Part shown: in pieces, positions 8,536 through 16,963 of the stretch
Numbering within the stretch: the stretch's first letter is position 1
Layout of the letters: every line of letters starts with the position of its first letter
From: CAZUGO01 sp964619935
Lineage (GTDB): Bacteria; Planctomycetota; Phycisphaerae; UBA1845; CAIVHJ01
Direction: 5' to 3'
Length of the DNA stretch: 64,000 nt
NCBI GenBank assembly: GCA_964619935.1
Contig: CAZUGO010000094.1
Coordinates: 22,519 to 86,518 of the forward strand
Translations under genes and position numbers: made by a program
Notes under the pieces: generated by a model
Databases searched by the model: none
What the model saw: only the letters and a program-made list of their open reading frames with translations
Told to the model about the DNA's origin: nothing

Positions 8536-9465
8536 TCACTCGTCGATGGAGAGCCGCCACCGTGAATCAGGATCGAAGGCAGACAGTGAAGCCGCAACCC
8601 GCTCGGTGGTTCGTCCCAGGTCCCGCTCGTAGAGAACGCCTTGGTGACTGATCAAGAAGGTCATCACTCCGGAATTGCCGTAGTCCGCCGGCCAGGCCAC
8701 GACCGCAAAGCCCGCGGTCATGCTGCCATTGACGACGTAGCGCTTCTTGCCCCCAGGGGCATGAGGCCCCTGTGCTTTCAAGATCTTGAAGAAGTAGCCG
8801 TGGTACGGGTGACGCTTTCGACTCACGTTCCCGGAAACCGAGTAGCCCTCGCTCGCGGCTTCGGCGGCGAGCACGCCAAGCGGGCTCCGCGGCTCGCCGG
8901 GGTTCGAAGTCCAATAAAGCCCGTTTCTCAGGCCAGCATCACTGAGAAACTGCTCGGCGTACTCGGTCAGGCCATCGCCATCGCGATCCAGGGCCGCATA
9001 CTCCCTCTGGGCGTCGACAACGGCCAGGCACACTTCCCGAACGGACAACTCGTTGCGGCCGATCCGCCGGTTCAGAATCTCCTCCTGGCCAATCCGGGCG
9101 TCGAAGCGCCAGGAGTCGCGGTGCTGGACGATCGGAATCGGCATCGGCCAATCGTCCAGGCCGACCTGCAGGGTCGTGCTGCCATCGGCTTCGCCAACCA
9201 GCGAGTGCTTGGCGTCGTAGGCCTGAAGGAACTGCTCGCGCGTCCGTCGATCCGCCACTTCGTCGCCCGAAGAGAGGATCGCGGCTGCCCCGGGGCCCAA
9301 GATGTCCCCCATTGCGACGGAATCATCGGAGCGGACCGCACGAACGAACGATTCGGCAGCCTGCTCGGGCGTCGAAAAGCGGGTCTGGTGTGTGGCGCAT
9401 CCCGAAACTCCCAGGCACGCCGCAACCACCGGCCACAGCGCCCAGATCAACGCACGACGATTCAT
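8536..9465 (-). CDS. DUF2950 family lipoprotein
   Basis: A 309-aa exported protein with a lipobox (LGVSGC, Cys about residue 23). The body matches the DUF2950 pattern: an N-terminal TPEQAAESFVRAVRSDD segment, a central helical part (LSVREVCLAVVDAQREYAALDRDGDG), and a C-terminal beta-rich part (HGYFFKILKAQGPHAPGG...FAVVAWPADYGNSGVMTFLISHQGVLYERDLG). The DRDGDGLTEYAEQF stretch resembles a calcium-binding loop. The function of the family is unknown; it is commonly found beside DUF3300, as here (102-base gap). A GAGGAA site lies eight bases before the ATG. Confidence 0.85.
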   Translation of the reverse strand: MNRRALIWALWPVVAACLGVSGCATHQTRFSTPEQAAESFVRAVRSDDSVAMGDILGPGAAAILSSGDEVADRRTREQFLQAYDAKHSLVGEADGSTTLQVGLDDWPMPIPIVQHRDSWRFDARIGQEEILNRRIGRNELSVREVCLAVVDAQREYAALDRDGDGLTEYAEQFLSDAGLRNGLYWTSNPGEPRSPLGVLAAEAASEGYSVSGNVSRKRHPYHGYFFKILKAQGPHAPGGKKRYVVNGSMTAGFAVVAWPADYGNSGVMTFLISHQGVLYERDLGRTTERVAASLSAFDPDSRWRLSIDE

Positions 9466-9567
9466 GGATCAGTTCCTCGATCTTGGCGCGCCCGAGTGCA
9501 GCCAAACCCGCCAATAAGCCACCAATGGAATCCACTCTTGAATGCGACTACACCCAGTGGCCGGCTG

Positions 9568-10857
9568 TCAACGCCCTCGGCCGCCACGACCGCCACCACC
9601 ACGACCGCCGCCGCCACGACTTCCACCGCCACGTGACATCCCGCCACCCGATCTCGAACCCTGGCCGCCGGACCGGCTGATCTGGCCGCGCTGGCTTTCC
9701 GTTCGGGTGCGATTTCCCTGGCCCACCCCGCTGAAGGCTCCACCCGGGTTTCCACGGTTCCCGCTACGGTCGGCTGCCCCCCGGAAGTTCGGCGTTGGGC
9801 TGGGGCGGTTTGCGGCGCCCGGCCGATTAGAGACCCGCCCCTCGGGCGAGTGGACGCCTGGCGATTGTCGGCCTCTGAATGGATCGGCGGCCCCGCGGGC
9901 AATGTCCTGCCGTCCGGCTTCCGCTCGACCGCGATAATCAGCCCGCGCTCGGGCGACCTCGGCCGACGCGCTGCCACCGAATCGCCGCGCGACATTCGGG
10001 TCGCGGTACGTCGCCCCTCGGCGGTGGCCGGGATCGTGTTGCCACGCCCCTCGACCGCCTTGCAGATTGGGGTTGCGACTGCCAAGATCCGATCGGTATT
10101 GCGAACGGTCGATCCTGTTGTTCATACGCAGGTTGCGGTCGACGTCAACGTCGACCTGGCCGTGCCGCCAGTCGCACCCGCCCCAAGCGTAGCCCCACGC
10201 CGCCCCACAGGCAACACCGACACCGAAAGCGACCGCCGCAGTTCCCACGACGTAACCGGGCGGATGGTAGTCGTACGGTGGATATGCGGGATACGGCCAC
10301 GACCCATAGACCACGGTGGGGTTGTATGCCGGAACATAAACGACCTCGGGATCGCTCGATTCGATCACGATCACCGGGCTCTGTGATTCCTGCTGGACCG
10401 TGACCGTTTGCTGGTCGTTCGTGGCCAGGCTGCCCTCGGCGCTCGCTTTTGCCCGCAGCTCCTGGATGGTGTTCATCACCTCGTTCTGTTGGGCGAGGAA
10501 GGCGTCGCCGAGTTTGGTGGTCCAATCGAGCTGCTCGCTCATCATGGACAGCACGTCCGGGAAATTGACCAGGGATTTGATGCTCGGATCCCAGGATTCA
10601 TCTTCCAGGGCGGCCGTCAGCGCATCTCCCTCCAACCTCGGATTCTGCCGTGCCCAGCGATCGGCTTGCACGACTTCCAGTGGATACGTGGATGCCATCA
10701 ACATCTGGGACACGAGCGCGTCGGGATAGAGCGCGACGGGCGCCAACAGTTGGTCCAACTCCGCCTGTGAAAGCGTGCCCGACTCCTGGGCCGCGGCCGT
10801 CGACGCTGCCATCCCCAGCAGGCCAACGACCACCCACCACCTGGCATGACCGTTCAC
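9568..10857 (-). CDS. DUF3300 exported protein with RG-rich tail
   Basis: A 429-aa protein: signal peptide (ends near STAAAQ), then the DUF3300 domain with LLAPVALYPDALVSQMLMASTYPLEVVQADRW, WDPSIKSLVNFPDVL and the SSDPEVVYVPAYNPTVVYG block, a hydrophobic Gly/Ala stretch (VVGTAAVAFGVGVACGAAWGYAWGG), and a ~200-residue low-complexity tail rich in Arg, Gly and Ser ending in GGGGRGGRGR. The start is GTG at 10857, chosen because AAGGAG lies six bases upstream; no ATG fits. DUF3300 partners with DUF2950 in many proteobacteria, with unknown function; the pair is probably cell-envelope associated. The basic tail could bind polyanions, but that is inference. Confidence 0.85.
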   Translation of the reverse strand: MNGHARWWVVVGLLGMAASTAAAQESGTLSQAELDQLLAPVALYPDALVSQMLMASTYPLEVVQADRWARQNPRLEGDALTAALEDESWDPSIKSLVNFPDVLSMMSEQLDWTTKLGDAFLAQQNEVMNTIQELRAKASAEGSLATNDQQTVTVQQESQSPVIVIESSDPEVVYVPAYNPTVVYGSWPYPAYPPYDYHPPGYVVGTAAVAFGVGVACGAAWGYAWGGCDWRHGQVDVDVDRNLRMNNRIDRSQYRSDLGSRNPNLQGGRGAWQHDPGHRRGATYRDPNVARRFGGSASAEVARARADYRGRAEAGRQDIARGAADPFRGRQSPGVHSPEGRVSNRPGAANRPSPTPNFRGAADRSGNRGNPGGAFSGVGQGNRTRTESQRGQISRSGGQGSRSGGGMSRGGGSRGGGGRGGGGRGGRGR

Positions 10858-10972
10858 GACATCTCCTTTTTGCGGGGCTTCATGGTCTGCCGTTGTCGAT
10901 TCAATCAGGAACTCCGGCGACAGGTGCGTTCCTGTCAGCGGAGTTCCAGCAGGGTGCGCTTGTCTTTCCGGG

Positions 10973-11464
10973 CTAGAGTGAGGCCAGCCACGCCTGCAGA
11001 TCGGCTGACTCCTGCTCGGTGATCCCGTCCACCGTGCCGCCGGCGTGGTCCTCGGCACCGTTGAGTTTTGCGAAGATCGAATTGCACGATGCGCCGACCA
11101 CGGTGGGCGCGAAGCCATCGTCCCCATTCGCTCCATGGCAAGCCGCACAACCGTTGTTCGCATAGAACGTCTGGCCCGCCGCGGTATCACCGGCCAGGTC
11201 CACGCACACGCCGTCGACGCAGGTCTGGCAGGCATCGCAGGTGACATCGGCACAGGGGTCGTCGGCCACGCACTGGCCGTCGACGCAGGTCTCACCGGCG
11301 TCGCAGGTGACATCGGCACAGGGGTCGTCGGCCACGCACTGGCCGCCAACGCAGGTCTCACCGGCGTCACAGGTGACCCCCGCGCAGGGATCCGCGGTGA
11401 TGCTGCAACCAAGCCCGACGCCAAGAAGCGCAACACCACAGAAACTTGCAAGTTTGTACATCAT
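10973..11464 (-). CDS. Small lipoprotein cytochrome c with three Cys-rich repeats
   Basis: A 163-aa protein. It opens with a lipoprotein-like signal (GVALLGVGLGC, Cys20), followed by three 22-residue repeats (residues 25-90) each with four or five Cys in a DPCADVTCDAGETC-type pattern, then a monohaem cytochrome c domain with CAACH at residues 106-110 and a C-terminal helix (ESADLQAWLASL). The Met haem ligand is not obvious. It is probably a membrane-anchored periplasmic electron carrier with a disulfide-rich stalk. AGGAGG lies eight bases before the ATG at 11464. A promoter on the minus strand near 11758 would give a ~270-base leader. Confidence 0.8.
   Translation of the reverse strand: MMYKLASFCGVALLGVGLGCSITADPCAGVTCDAGETCVGGQCVADDPCADVTCDAGETCVDGQCVADDPCADVTCDACQTCVDGVCVDLAGDTAAGQTFYANNGCAACHGANGDDGFAPTVVGASCNSIFAKLNGAEDHAGGTVDGITEQESADLQAWLASL
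11195..11392 (-). repeat. 66-bp tandem repeat, three copies, coding for Cys-rich modules
   Basis: Three in-frame 66-bp units encode the 22-residue Cys modules of the small cytochrome. The first two on the minus strand are nearly identical, the third has diverged, suggesting recent duplication inside the gene. Confidence 0.85.
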
Positions 11465-11710
11465 GACATGTTCCTCCTCGCGGCACGTCGCCGCTGCCTA
11501 GGTACGCGACATCCACCACCGCAGTGCGCAGTAGGTCGCTGACAGTTAATGCCGCCGCCGGAATCCCGGTAGTCACGGCCGTCCACTGAGTCCGTGATCG
11601 CTTGGTGCCGGGGCTGGAGCCGGGCCGGTTTTTGGGTCCCGCACGACACCCGCGGCTTGGGTCCAGGTTTCGTTCCGATAATCCGCTCAGGCACGAACCG
11701 CACTCGGCCT

Positions 11711-11738
11711 TTGCTTTGTTGGATCCGAAGGCTATAAT
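11711..11738 (+). promoter_or_regulatory. Sigma-70-like promoter for the Cys-rich/MacAB-like operon
   Basis: TTGCTT (11711-11716), a 16-base spacer and a perfect TATAAT (11733-11738). It lies about 40 bases before the first gene of the export operon. Confidence 0.55.
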
Positions 11739-11758
11739 GTAAGTGCTGTCCATGTCAA
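11731..11758 (-). promoter_or_regulatory. Opposed sigma-70-like promoter sharing the -10 region
   Basis: On the minus strand a perfect TTGACA (11758-11753) is followed after 16 bases by TATAGC (11736-11731), overlapping the plus-strand TATAAT. It would drive the cytochrome gene at 11464. Confidence 0.4.
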
Positions 11759-11777
11759 TACCTGGAGGTTCGACATT

Positions 11778-12161
11778 CTGAAGCAGCGGACCTACATCAT
11801 CGTCCGCCAGATTCTGGCTGCGATCGCTGCCTGCTTGGTCGCAGTACCCAGTGCTGCTTTGCCCTGCGCCGCCGAAACCTGTGCCTTCGTGCAACCCGAT
11901 CGCCCGGCAGCGCCGGCTGGGTGCTGTTCAGAACATGCCGATCCGCATGGGAACTCGGACACCGACCGCATGCCCCCCGATCCCTGCCAGTGCCCGCCAG
12001 GATGCCCGGCTGCATGTGGGTCTGGCAAGCTGCCCTGCAACACGCTGGCCGCGGATGTGGCCGTCGTCGCACCGCTGCCGTGCGAGCGCGAGGTCGAACT
12101 TCCGCAGACCGACCATCCCACTCCTTCGGTCAACGAGATCTTCCGCCCACCACGCGCCTGA
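11778..12161 (+). CDS. Small Cys-rich exported protein, non-ATG start
   Basis: A frame with a clear signal peptide (IIVRQILAAIAACLVAVPSAALPC) leads into a ~100-residue mature part rich in Cys and Pro, including CCSEH, CQCPPGCPAACGSG and PLPCEREVEL. No ATG precedes the signal peptide; GGAGG at 11764-11768 points to a CTG at 11778 (nine-base gap) or an ATT at 11775 (six). A TTG at 11835 would delete most of the signal. The Cys clusters suggest metal binding or structural disulfides. It is the first gene after a good promoter and sits 102 bases before the membrane-fusion protein gene, so it is probably part of the export operon. I recognise no family. Confidence 0.55.
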   Translation: MKQRTYIIVRQILAAIAACLVAVPSAALPCAAETCAFVQPDRPAAPAGCCSEHADPHGNSDTDRMPPDPCQCPPGCPAACGSGKLPCNTLAADVAVVAPLPCEREVELPQTDHPTPSVNEIFRPPRA

Positions 12162-12263
12162 CCACCCGATCACATCCCCTGGTGTTCGGCTGGTGCATGC
12201 TTCGTGCGCAGATCGCCCGTATACGGCGATGGCTGCGGAGCGCTGTCTGCAGGAGCGAATCTG

Positions 12264-13820
12264 ATGACCTCGAACGTTCATGACTTGTCGCGGTTGACCC
12301 GCGCACCGGCTTGCGAAGTCCCTGTGCCCAAGAGGCACTGGGCAGCGCGGCTGGTACTCCCGGTGGTGATTCTGATGGCCACCGCGGCGATTCTTGCCTA
12401 CGCCGCGCGAGACACCCTGACCCCGGCCACGACGGTAGCAGTCATCCCAGTCGTGACCAAAGCACATGCCGCCGGTCCCGCCCGCGGCGGCGTGGTGGTC
12501 CAGGCACCCGGCTGGGTCGAGGCCGATCCGTTTCCGTTTGCGGTCTCGGCCCTCGCCGACGGCGTGGTCCGTGAGGTGCTGGTCCTGGAGGGCGAGCGGG
12601 TCGCAGAAGGACAGGTGGTCGCCCGCCTGGTGGATGATGACGCCCGCATCGCTTTGCAGCAGGTGTCGGCCCTGCTGGAGGAGCGCCAGGCGGGGCTGGC
12701 GATCGCTCGGGCCCAACTCGTTGAAGCCGAGCAGAACTGGGACCACCCCATCGAGCTGATCCGCAAACGGGACACCGCCCGGGCCAATCTGGCTGAGCGC
12801 CAGGCCGAACTGGAACAATGGCCGGCGCTCGTGGCCGAAGCACAGGCCCACGCCGTATTCCTCAACGCCGAGTATGAGCGCGTGTTGCCGCTGGCCGAGG
12901 CCGGCCGGGCGGCCGTAATCGAACTCATCCGGGCCCGCCAGGATCTGGAAGCCCAACAAGCCGTCGTGGAAGCCGCGCTCAAACGCGAGCCGATCTTGAA
13001 GGCCAAAAGTGTCGCGCTGGCAGCGGAAGCCACCGCCGCAGCAGCAGCGCTTGACCTGAGAATTCGCGACCGGCGGGTCCTCGCCGAAGCCAAGGCGGCC
13101 GTGCAGCGTGCCGCTGCGGCGGTGGCCTCGGCGGCGGCCACGCGCGCCGCCGCCGCCCTGCGGCTCGACCGCATGGAGGTCCGCTCACCTGCCGCCGGGG
13201 TGGTCATGAATCGCATGACGGAGCCGGGCGCCAAACTGATGTTGAACATGGATGCGCCCAGTTCCGCCCAGGTGGTCCGGCTGTACGACCCTGCCCGATT
13301 GCAGGTTCGTGTGGACGTTCCGTTGGTCGATGCCGCCAAGGTGGGTGTCGGGCAGCCCGCGGAAGTCATCGTGGAGATCCTGCCCGATCGGGTGTACCAG
13401 GGCCGCATCTCCCGGGTGGTGCACGAGGCCGACGTTCAGAAGAACACCCTGCAGGTCAAGGTCGCCATCGATCACCCGACTTCCGAACTCAAGCCTGAAA
13501 TGCTGGCTCGGGCCCGCTTCCTGGTGGCGCCGTCCGATACGGCGGACGGCGCGCCGGCGGCCCATGATGTTTTTGTCCCGCAGTCTGCCATCGTGCGACG
13601 CGATGGACAAGCGTGTCTCTGGATCGCCGACCAAGTCGCCCGCGTGGCCCGGCTGCAACCGGTCCGCCTGGGAACCCTGGTGCTGGCCGACTGGGTGGTG
13701 GTGCTGAACGGCGCCCGGCCCGGTGATCGCATCATCCGGCATGCTCCGGAAGGCCTGCGTGACGGGCAGCGCATTCGGATGGTATCCGAACCACCATCGC
13801 CCGTGGATGCTTCGAGGTGA
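12264..13820 (+). CDS. HlyD/MacA-type periplasmic adaptor protein
   Basis: A 518-aa membrane-fusion protein that would bridge the inner-membrane ABC permease to an outer-membrane channel. It has one N-terminal transmembrane segment (LVLPVVILMATAAILAYAA), a lipoyl-like half (VSALADGVVREVLVLEGERVAEGQVVARL), a long coiled-coil hairpin (about residues 120-310, Ala/Glu/Arg rich), the second lipoyl half (RMEVRSPAAGVVMNRMTEPG), and a beta-barrel (RVDVPLVDAAKVGVGQPAEVIVEI). The ATG at 12264 has CAGGAG eight bases upstream. The ATPase gene follows after four bases. No TolC-like protein is in the window. Confidence 0.9.
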   Translation: MTSNVHDLSRLTRAPACEVPVPKRHWAARLVLPVVILMATAAILAYAARDTLTPATTVAVIPVVTKAHAAGPARGGVVVQAPGWVEADPFPFAVSALADGVVREVLVLEGERVAEGQVVARLVDDDARIALQQVSALLEERQAGLAIARAQLVEAEQNWDHPIELIRKRDTARANLAERQAELEQWPALVAEAQAHAVFLNAEYERVLPLAEAGRAAVIELIRARQDLEAQQAVVEAALKREPILKAKSVALAAEATAAAAALDLRIRDRRVLAEAKAAVQRAAAAVASAAATRAAAALRLDRMEVRSPAAGVVMNRMTEPGAKLMLNMDAPSSAQVVRLYDPARLQVRVDVPLVDAAKVGVGQPAEVIVEILPDRVYQGRISRVVHEADVQKNTLQVKVAIDHPTSELKPEMLARARFLVAPSDTADGAPAAHDVFVPQSAIVRRDGQACLWIADQVARVARLQPVRLGTLVLADWVVVLNGARPGDRIIRHAPEGLRDGQRIRMVSEPPSPVDASR

Positions 13821-13824
13821 CCTG

Positions 13825-14529
13825 ATGGCCCTGATTGAATGCCGCAATCTGACCCGGTCGTATGTCAAAGGTGCCCAGACCATCACCCCTTTGGCCGATT
13901 TGGATCTTGACGTCGCAGACGGCGAGTTCCTGGCGCTGATGGGACCCTCGGGCAGTGGCAAGACCACGCTGCTCAATCTGATCGCCGGCATCGACACGCC
14001 TACCGCGGGAAGCCTGAAGATTTCTGGTCAGGAGCTGGCCCACATGAACCGCAACGCCGCGGCCACCTGGCGCAGCCGGACCATCGGCTATATCTTTCAA
14101 CTGTATCATCTGGTCCCGACCTTGACCGCATACGAGAACGTCGAGTTACCGCTCCTGCTTCACGGCCTCAGCCGCAGGCAGAGGCATGACACCGTGGCCT
14201 TGGCCCTGAACCTGGTGGGGATCGCCGATCGGCATGACCACTTTCCGCGGCAACTCTCCGGCGGCCAGGAGCAACGGGTGGCCATCGCCCGGGCCATCGT
14301 GACCGATCCGAAAATCCTGGTGGCCGACGAACCCACCGGAGACCTGGATGCCGATAGCTCCCGGGCCGTGATGGACCTGTTGACCCGGCTGAATCACGAA
14401 CTGGGCAAGACCTTGGTCATGGTCACCCACGATGAACATTGTGCCCAGTACGCCCGCCGCACCCTGCACCTGGAAAAGGGTCGGCTGGTCGATGCCCACA
14501 GCCTCGCCGTATCAGGGAGTGCCTCATGA
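13825..14529 (+). CDS. ABC transporter ATPase, MacB/LolD type
   Basis: A 234-aa ATP-binding subunit with Walker A GPSGSGKTT, Q-loop in IFQLYHLVPTLTAYENVELPLLL, signature LSGGQEQRVAIARA, Walker B ILVADEPTGDLD and H-loop VMVTHDEH. The NVELPLLL segment after the Q-loop is typical of the MacB/LolD/FtsE group, whose members power mechanotransmission rather than pumping through the membrane. The ATG at 13825 is four bases after the adaptor stop, and the 3' end overlaps the first permease by ATGA. Confidence 0.95.
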   Translation: MALIECRNLTRSYVKGAQTITPLADLDLDVADGEFLALMGPSGSGKTTLLNLIAGIDTPTAGSLKISGQELAHMNRNAAATWRSRTIGYIFQLYHLVPTLTAYENVELPLLLHGLSRRQRHDTVALALNLVGIADRHDHFPRQLSGGQEQRVAIARAIVTDPKILVADEPTGDLDADSSRAVMDLLTRLNHELGKTLVMVTHDEHCAQYARRTLHLEKGRLVDAHSLAVSGSAS

Positions 14530-15680
14530 TCGGGACTCAGTATCTGCCGCTGGTGCTGAAGCAGGTCTGGCGTGCCCGAGTCAGAAGCCTGTTGACCGTT
14601 GCCGGCGTCAGCGTGGCCATGTTTCTGTTCGCAGCGGTCCAAGCCATGCAGACCGGCGTGGCGTTGGCCACCCAGGCACGACCCGATGACCGCACGCTGG
14701 TGGTCTACCGGAAGGATCGCTACTGCCCGTTCACCAGCCTGATGCCGCAGTCGTATGAGCAGCAAATTCGCCGGATTCCGGGGGTCGAGTCCGTGGTGCC
14801 CATCAAGATCGTGGTCAGCAACTGTCGCACCAGCCTCGACGTGGTGACCTTCCGCGGGGTGCCCAAGGAGGCGTTCGTGGATGCGCTCGGGCCGCAGCTC
14901 GCGATCCGCTCCGGTGCGCTTGCCGACTGGGAGCGGCGCAGTGATGCCGCTCTGCTTGGCGAAACGCTGGCGGCCCGCCGCGGGCTGAAGGTCGGCGATC
15001 GCTTCGAAGCCGCCGGCATCACCGTGTTCGTCGCCGGAATTATCGAATCCGCGGAGGTCCAGGACCACAACGTCGCCTACGTTCACCTGGATTTTCTGCA
15101 GTTCGCCTCCGGCAGCCGCTCCGGAGGCATCGTCACCCAGTTCAACGTCACGGTCAGCGATCCCAGCCGAGCCCAGGAGGTGGCCGAGGCCATTGACGCC
15201 GCCTTTGCGCCGGCACAGGAGCCCACCTGCACCAGCGCGGAGAAAGCATTCGTGGCTCGGGCGGCGGCCGACGTCCTCGAAATCGTCAGCTTCATGCGAT
15301 CATTGGGCTGGGGCTGCCTGGCGGCAGTGCTCGCCTTGGTGGCCAACGCCATCGTGCTCTCGGTGCAGGATCGCATCCAGGAGCATGCCGTGCTGCAGAC
15401 TCTGGGCTTTCGCGGGCGGCACATTGCCCGCCTGATCATGTGTGAGGGCCTGGTCCTCAGCGTCACCGGCGCCGCGCTGGGATGTGCTGCAGCCGCGGTA
15501 TTTCTGACGGTCAGCGCCCTGGCCTTGTCGGTGGAGGGCCACAGCCTGCCGTTGAAAGCCACGCTGGGGACATTCGTGTCGGGGATCGGTATCGCGACCG
15601 GAGTCGGCATTCTCGCCGGGGTGGTGCCCGCCTGGCAGGCCTCCCGGCGGGAAATCGTCGCCTGTTTCCGGGCCGCATGA
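14526..15680 (+). CDS. FtsX/MacB-type ABC permease, first copy
   Basis: A 384-aa permease with the family layout: N-terminal transmembrane helix (LLTVAGVSVAMFLFAAVQAM), a periplasmic MacB-PCD-like domain (about residues 45-260), then three helices at the C-terminus with the FtsX pattern (LAAVLALVANAIVLSVQDR, HAVLQTLGFRGRHIARLI). The periplasmic part includes paired Cys (YCPF, NCRT). The start overlaps the ATPase stop as ATGA. Confidence 0.9.
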   Translation: MIGTQYLPLVLKQVWRARVRSLLTVAGVSVAMFLFAAVQAMQTGVALATQARPDDRTLVVYRKDRYCPFTSLMPQSYEQQIRRIPGVESVVPIKIVVSNCRTSLDVVTFRGVPKEAFVDALGPQLAIRSGALADWERRSDAALLGETLAARRGLKVGDRFEAAGITVFVAGIIESAEVQDHNVAYVHLDFLQFASGSRSGGIVTQFNVTVSDPSRAQEVAEAIDAAFAPAQEPTCTSAEKAFVARAAADVLEIVSFMRSLGWGCLAAVLALVANAIVLSVQDRIQEHAVLQTLGFRGRHIARLIMCEGLVLSVTGAALGCAAAAVFLTVSALALSVEGHSLPLKATLGTFVSGIGIATGVGILAGVVPAWQASRREIVACFRAA

Positions 15681-15743
15681 ATCGTGAGAACCCCGTGCCG
15701 GCGGTGTCACCCACCCCCGGCATGTTGCCACACAGGAACGCCG

Positions 15744-16910
15744 ATGCGGTTGCTGCCTTTCGAATACGCTGTGCGGAACCTGGGACGCTCGCGCGTTCGA
15801 CTGTCGACCGGTATTCTAGGCAGCACGCTGGTCGTGCTGCTGGTTCTGGCCGCCGGCGGGTTCGTTCGCGGGATGCAGCGCAGCCTGACGATCACCGCCG
15901 ACCGCGACAACGTCCTGTTGCTGGGCGCCGGAAGTGAAGAGAGCGTCGAACGCAGCGAAATCGGCATGAACGTGCCGACGCTGGCTGCGGCCAGCGTTGC
16001 CGGCATCAGGAGTCAGCTGGGCGTGGACTACATCTCTCCAGAGGTGCACATGGCCATGCTGCTCCGGATGTCAGAGGACGCCGAACGGGAAGTCCAGGCG
16101 GTCGTTCGCGGCATCACCCCTGCCGCCTTTCTGGTGCATTCTCAGGTCAAGATTGTGCAGGGCCGCGCGCCGCGCCCGGGTGCGTATGAGTTGATGGTCG
16201 GCCAGCTCACGGCCGCCCGGCTGGATGTCGATCCGCAGGCCTTGGCCGTCGGCCGGCAGCTATGGTTCGACAATCGACCGTGGACCATCACCGGCCGCTT
16301 CGCGGCACCGCACACGGTGATGGATGCCGAATTGTGGGTGCCACTGACCGACCTGCAAATCGTGACCCGCCGCGACACGCTGTCGTGCGTGGTGCTGACG
16401 CTCGGCGCGGCCACGCTTGACGATGTCGCCGTGTGGTGTGCACAGCGCCTCGATCTGGAACTGGTGGCCATGCGCGAATCCGACTACTATGCCGGGCTGC
16501 TGGCCTTCTATCGTCCGGTGCGGGCCATGATCTGGGCCACCGCAGCGCTCATTGCGCTCGGGGGCCTGTTCGGTGGACTGAACACCATGTACGCGGCGTT
16601 TGCCGCCCGGGTTCGCGAGCTGGGTGCCCTGCAAACCCTGGGCTTCTCGCGCGGTGCGATCATGGTCAGCTTCTTTCAGGAATCACTGCTGGTCACGTCG
16701 ACCGGTGGCCTCCTGGCGGCGGCGATCGGACTGGCGGCGCTCAACGGTTTGGCGGTTCGGTTTTCGATGGGCGCGTTCTCGCTGGTCCTGGATGCCCCCG
16801 TCGTTCTGGGCGGGCTGGCCGCGGGAGCGGGACTGGCGCTGCTGGGGATCATCCCGCCGTTGTGGCGCTGCCTGCGCCTGCCGATCGTTGAGGCCCTGCG
16901 CACCGGCTGA
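15744..16910 (+). CDS. FtsX/MacB-type ABC permease, second copy
   Basis: A 388-aa permease paralogous to the one before it: first helix STLVVLLVLAAGGFVRGM, periplasmic domain, then ATAALIALGGLFGGLNTMYAAFAARVRELGALQTLGFSRGAI and two more C-terminal helices. The two permeases probably form a heterodimer with one ATPase. The ATG at 15744 is preceded by AGGA; an upstream in-frame start would add 20 residues unlike the family. Confidence 0.9.
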   Translation: MRLLPFEYAVRNLGRSRVRLSTGILGSTLVVLLVLAAGGFVRGMQRSLTITADRDNVLLLGAGSEESVERSEIGMNVPTLAAASVAGIRSQLGVDYISPEVHMAMLLRMSEDAEREVQAVVRGITPAAFLVHSQVKIVQGRAPRPGAYELMVGQLTAARLDVDPQALAVGRQLWFDNRPWTITGRFAAPHTVMDAELWVPLTDLQIVTRRDTLSCVVLTLGAATLDDVAVWCAQRLDLELVAMRESDYYAGLLAFYRPVRAMIWATAALIALGGLFGGLNTMYAAFAARVRELGALQTLGFSRGAIMVSFFQESLLVTSTGGLLAAAIGLAALNGLAVRFSMGAFSLVLDAPVVLGGLAAGAGLALLGIIPPLWRCLRLPIVEALRTG

Positions 16911-16963
16911 TCCGGGGCGGCACGTCCCGGCGAAACGACAACCCTTGACCCGGAGGAAATCGA

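Larger units (their letters stand above)
11465..11777. other. Divergent intergenic region with overlapping promoters
   Basis: No gene seen. The right end carries a pair of opposed promoter-like sites that share their -10 (see the promoter entries). The rest could be the leader of the minus-strand cytochrome transcript. Confidence 0.5.

Noticed and set aside
8900..8913. T-loop-like GGGTTCGAAGTCC suggesting a tRNA
   Set aside because: It lies inside the DUF2950 gene and no acceptor or anticodon stems can be built around it.
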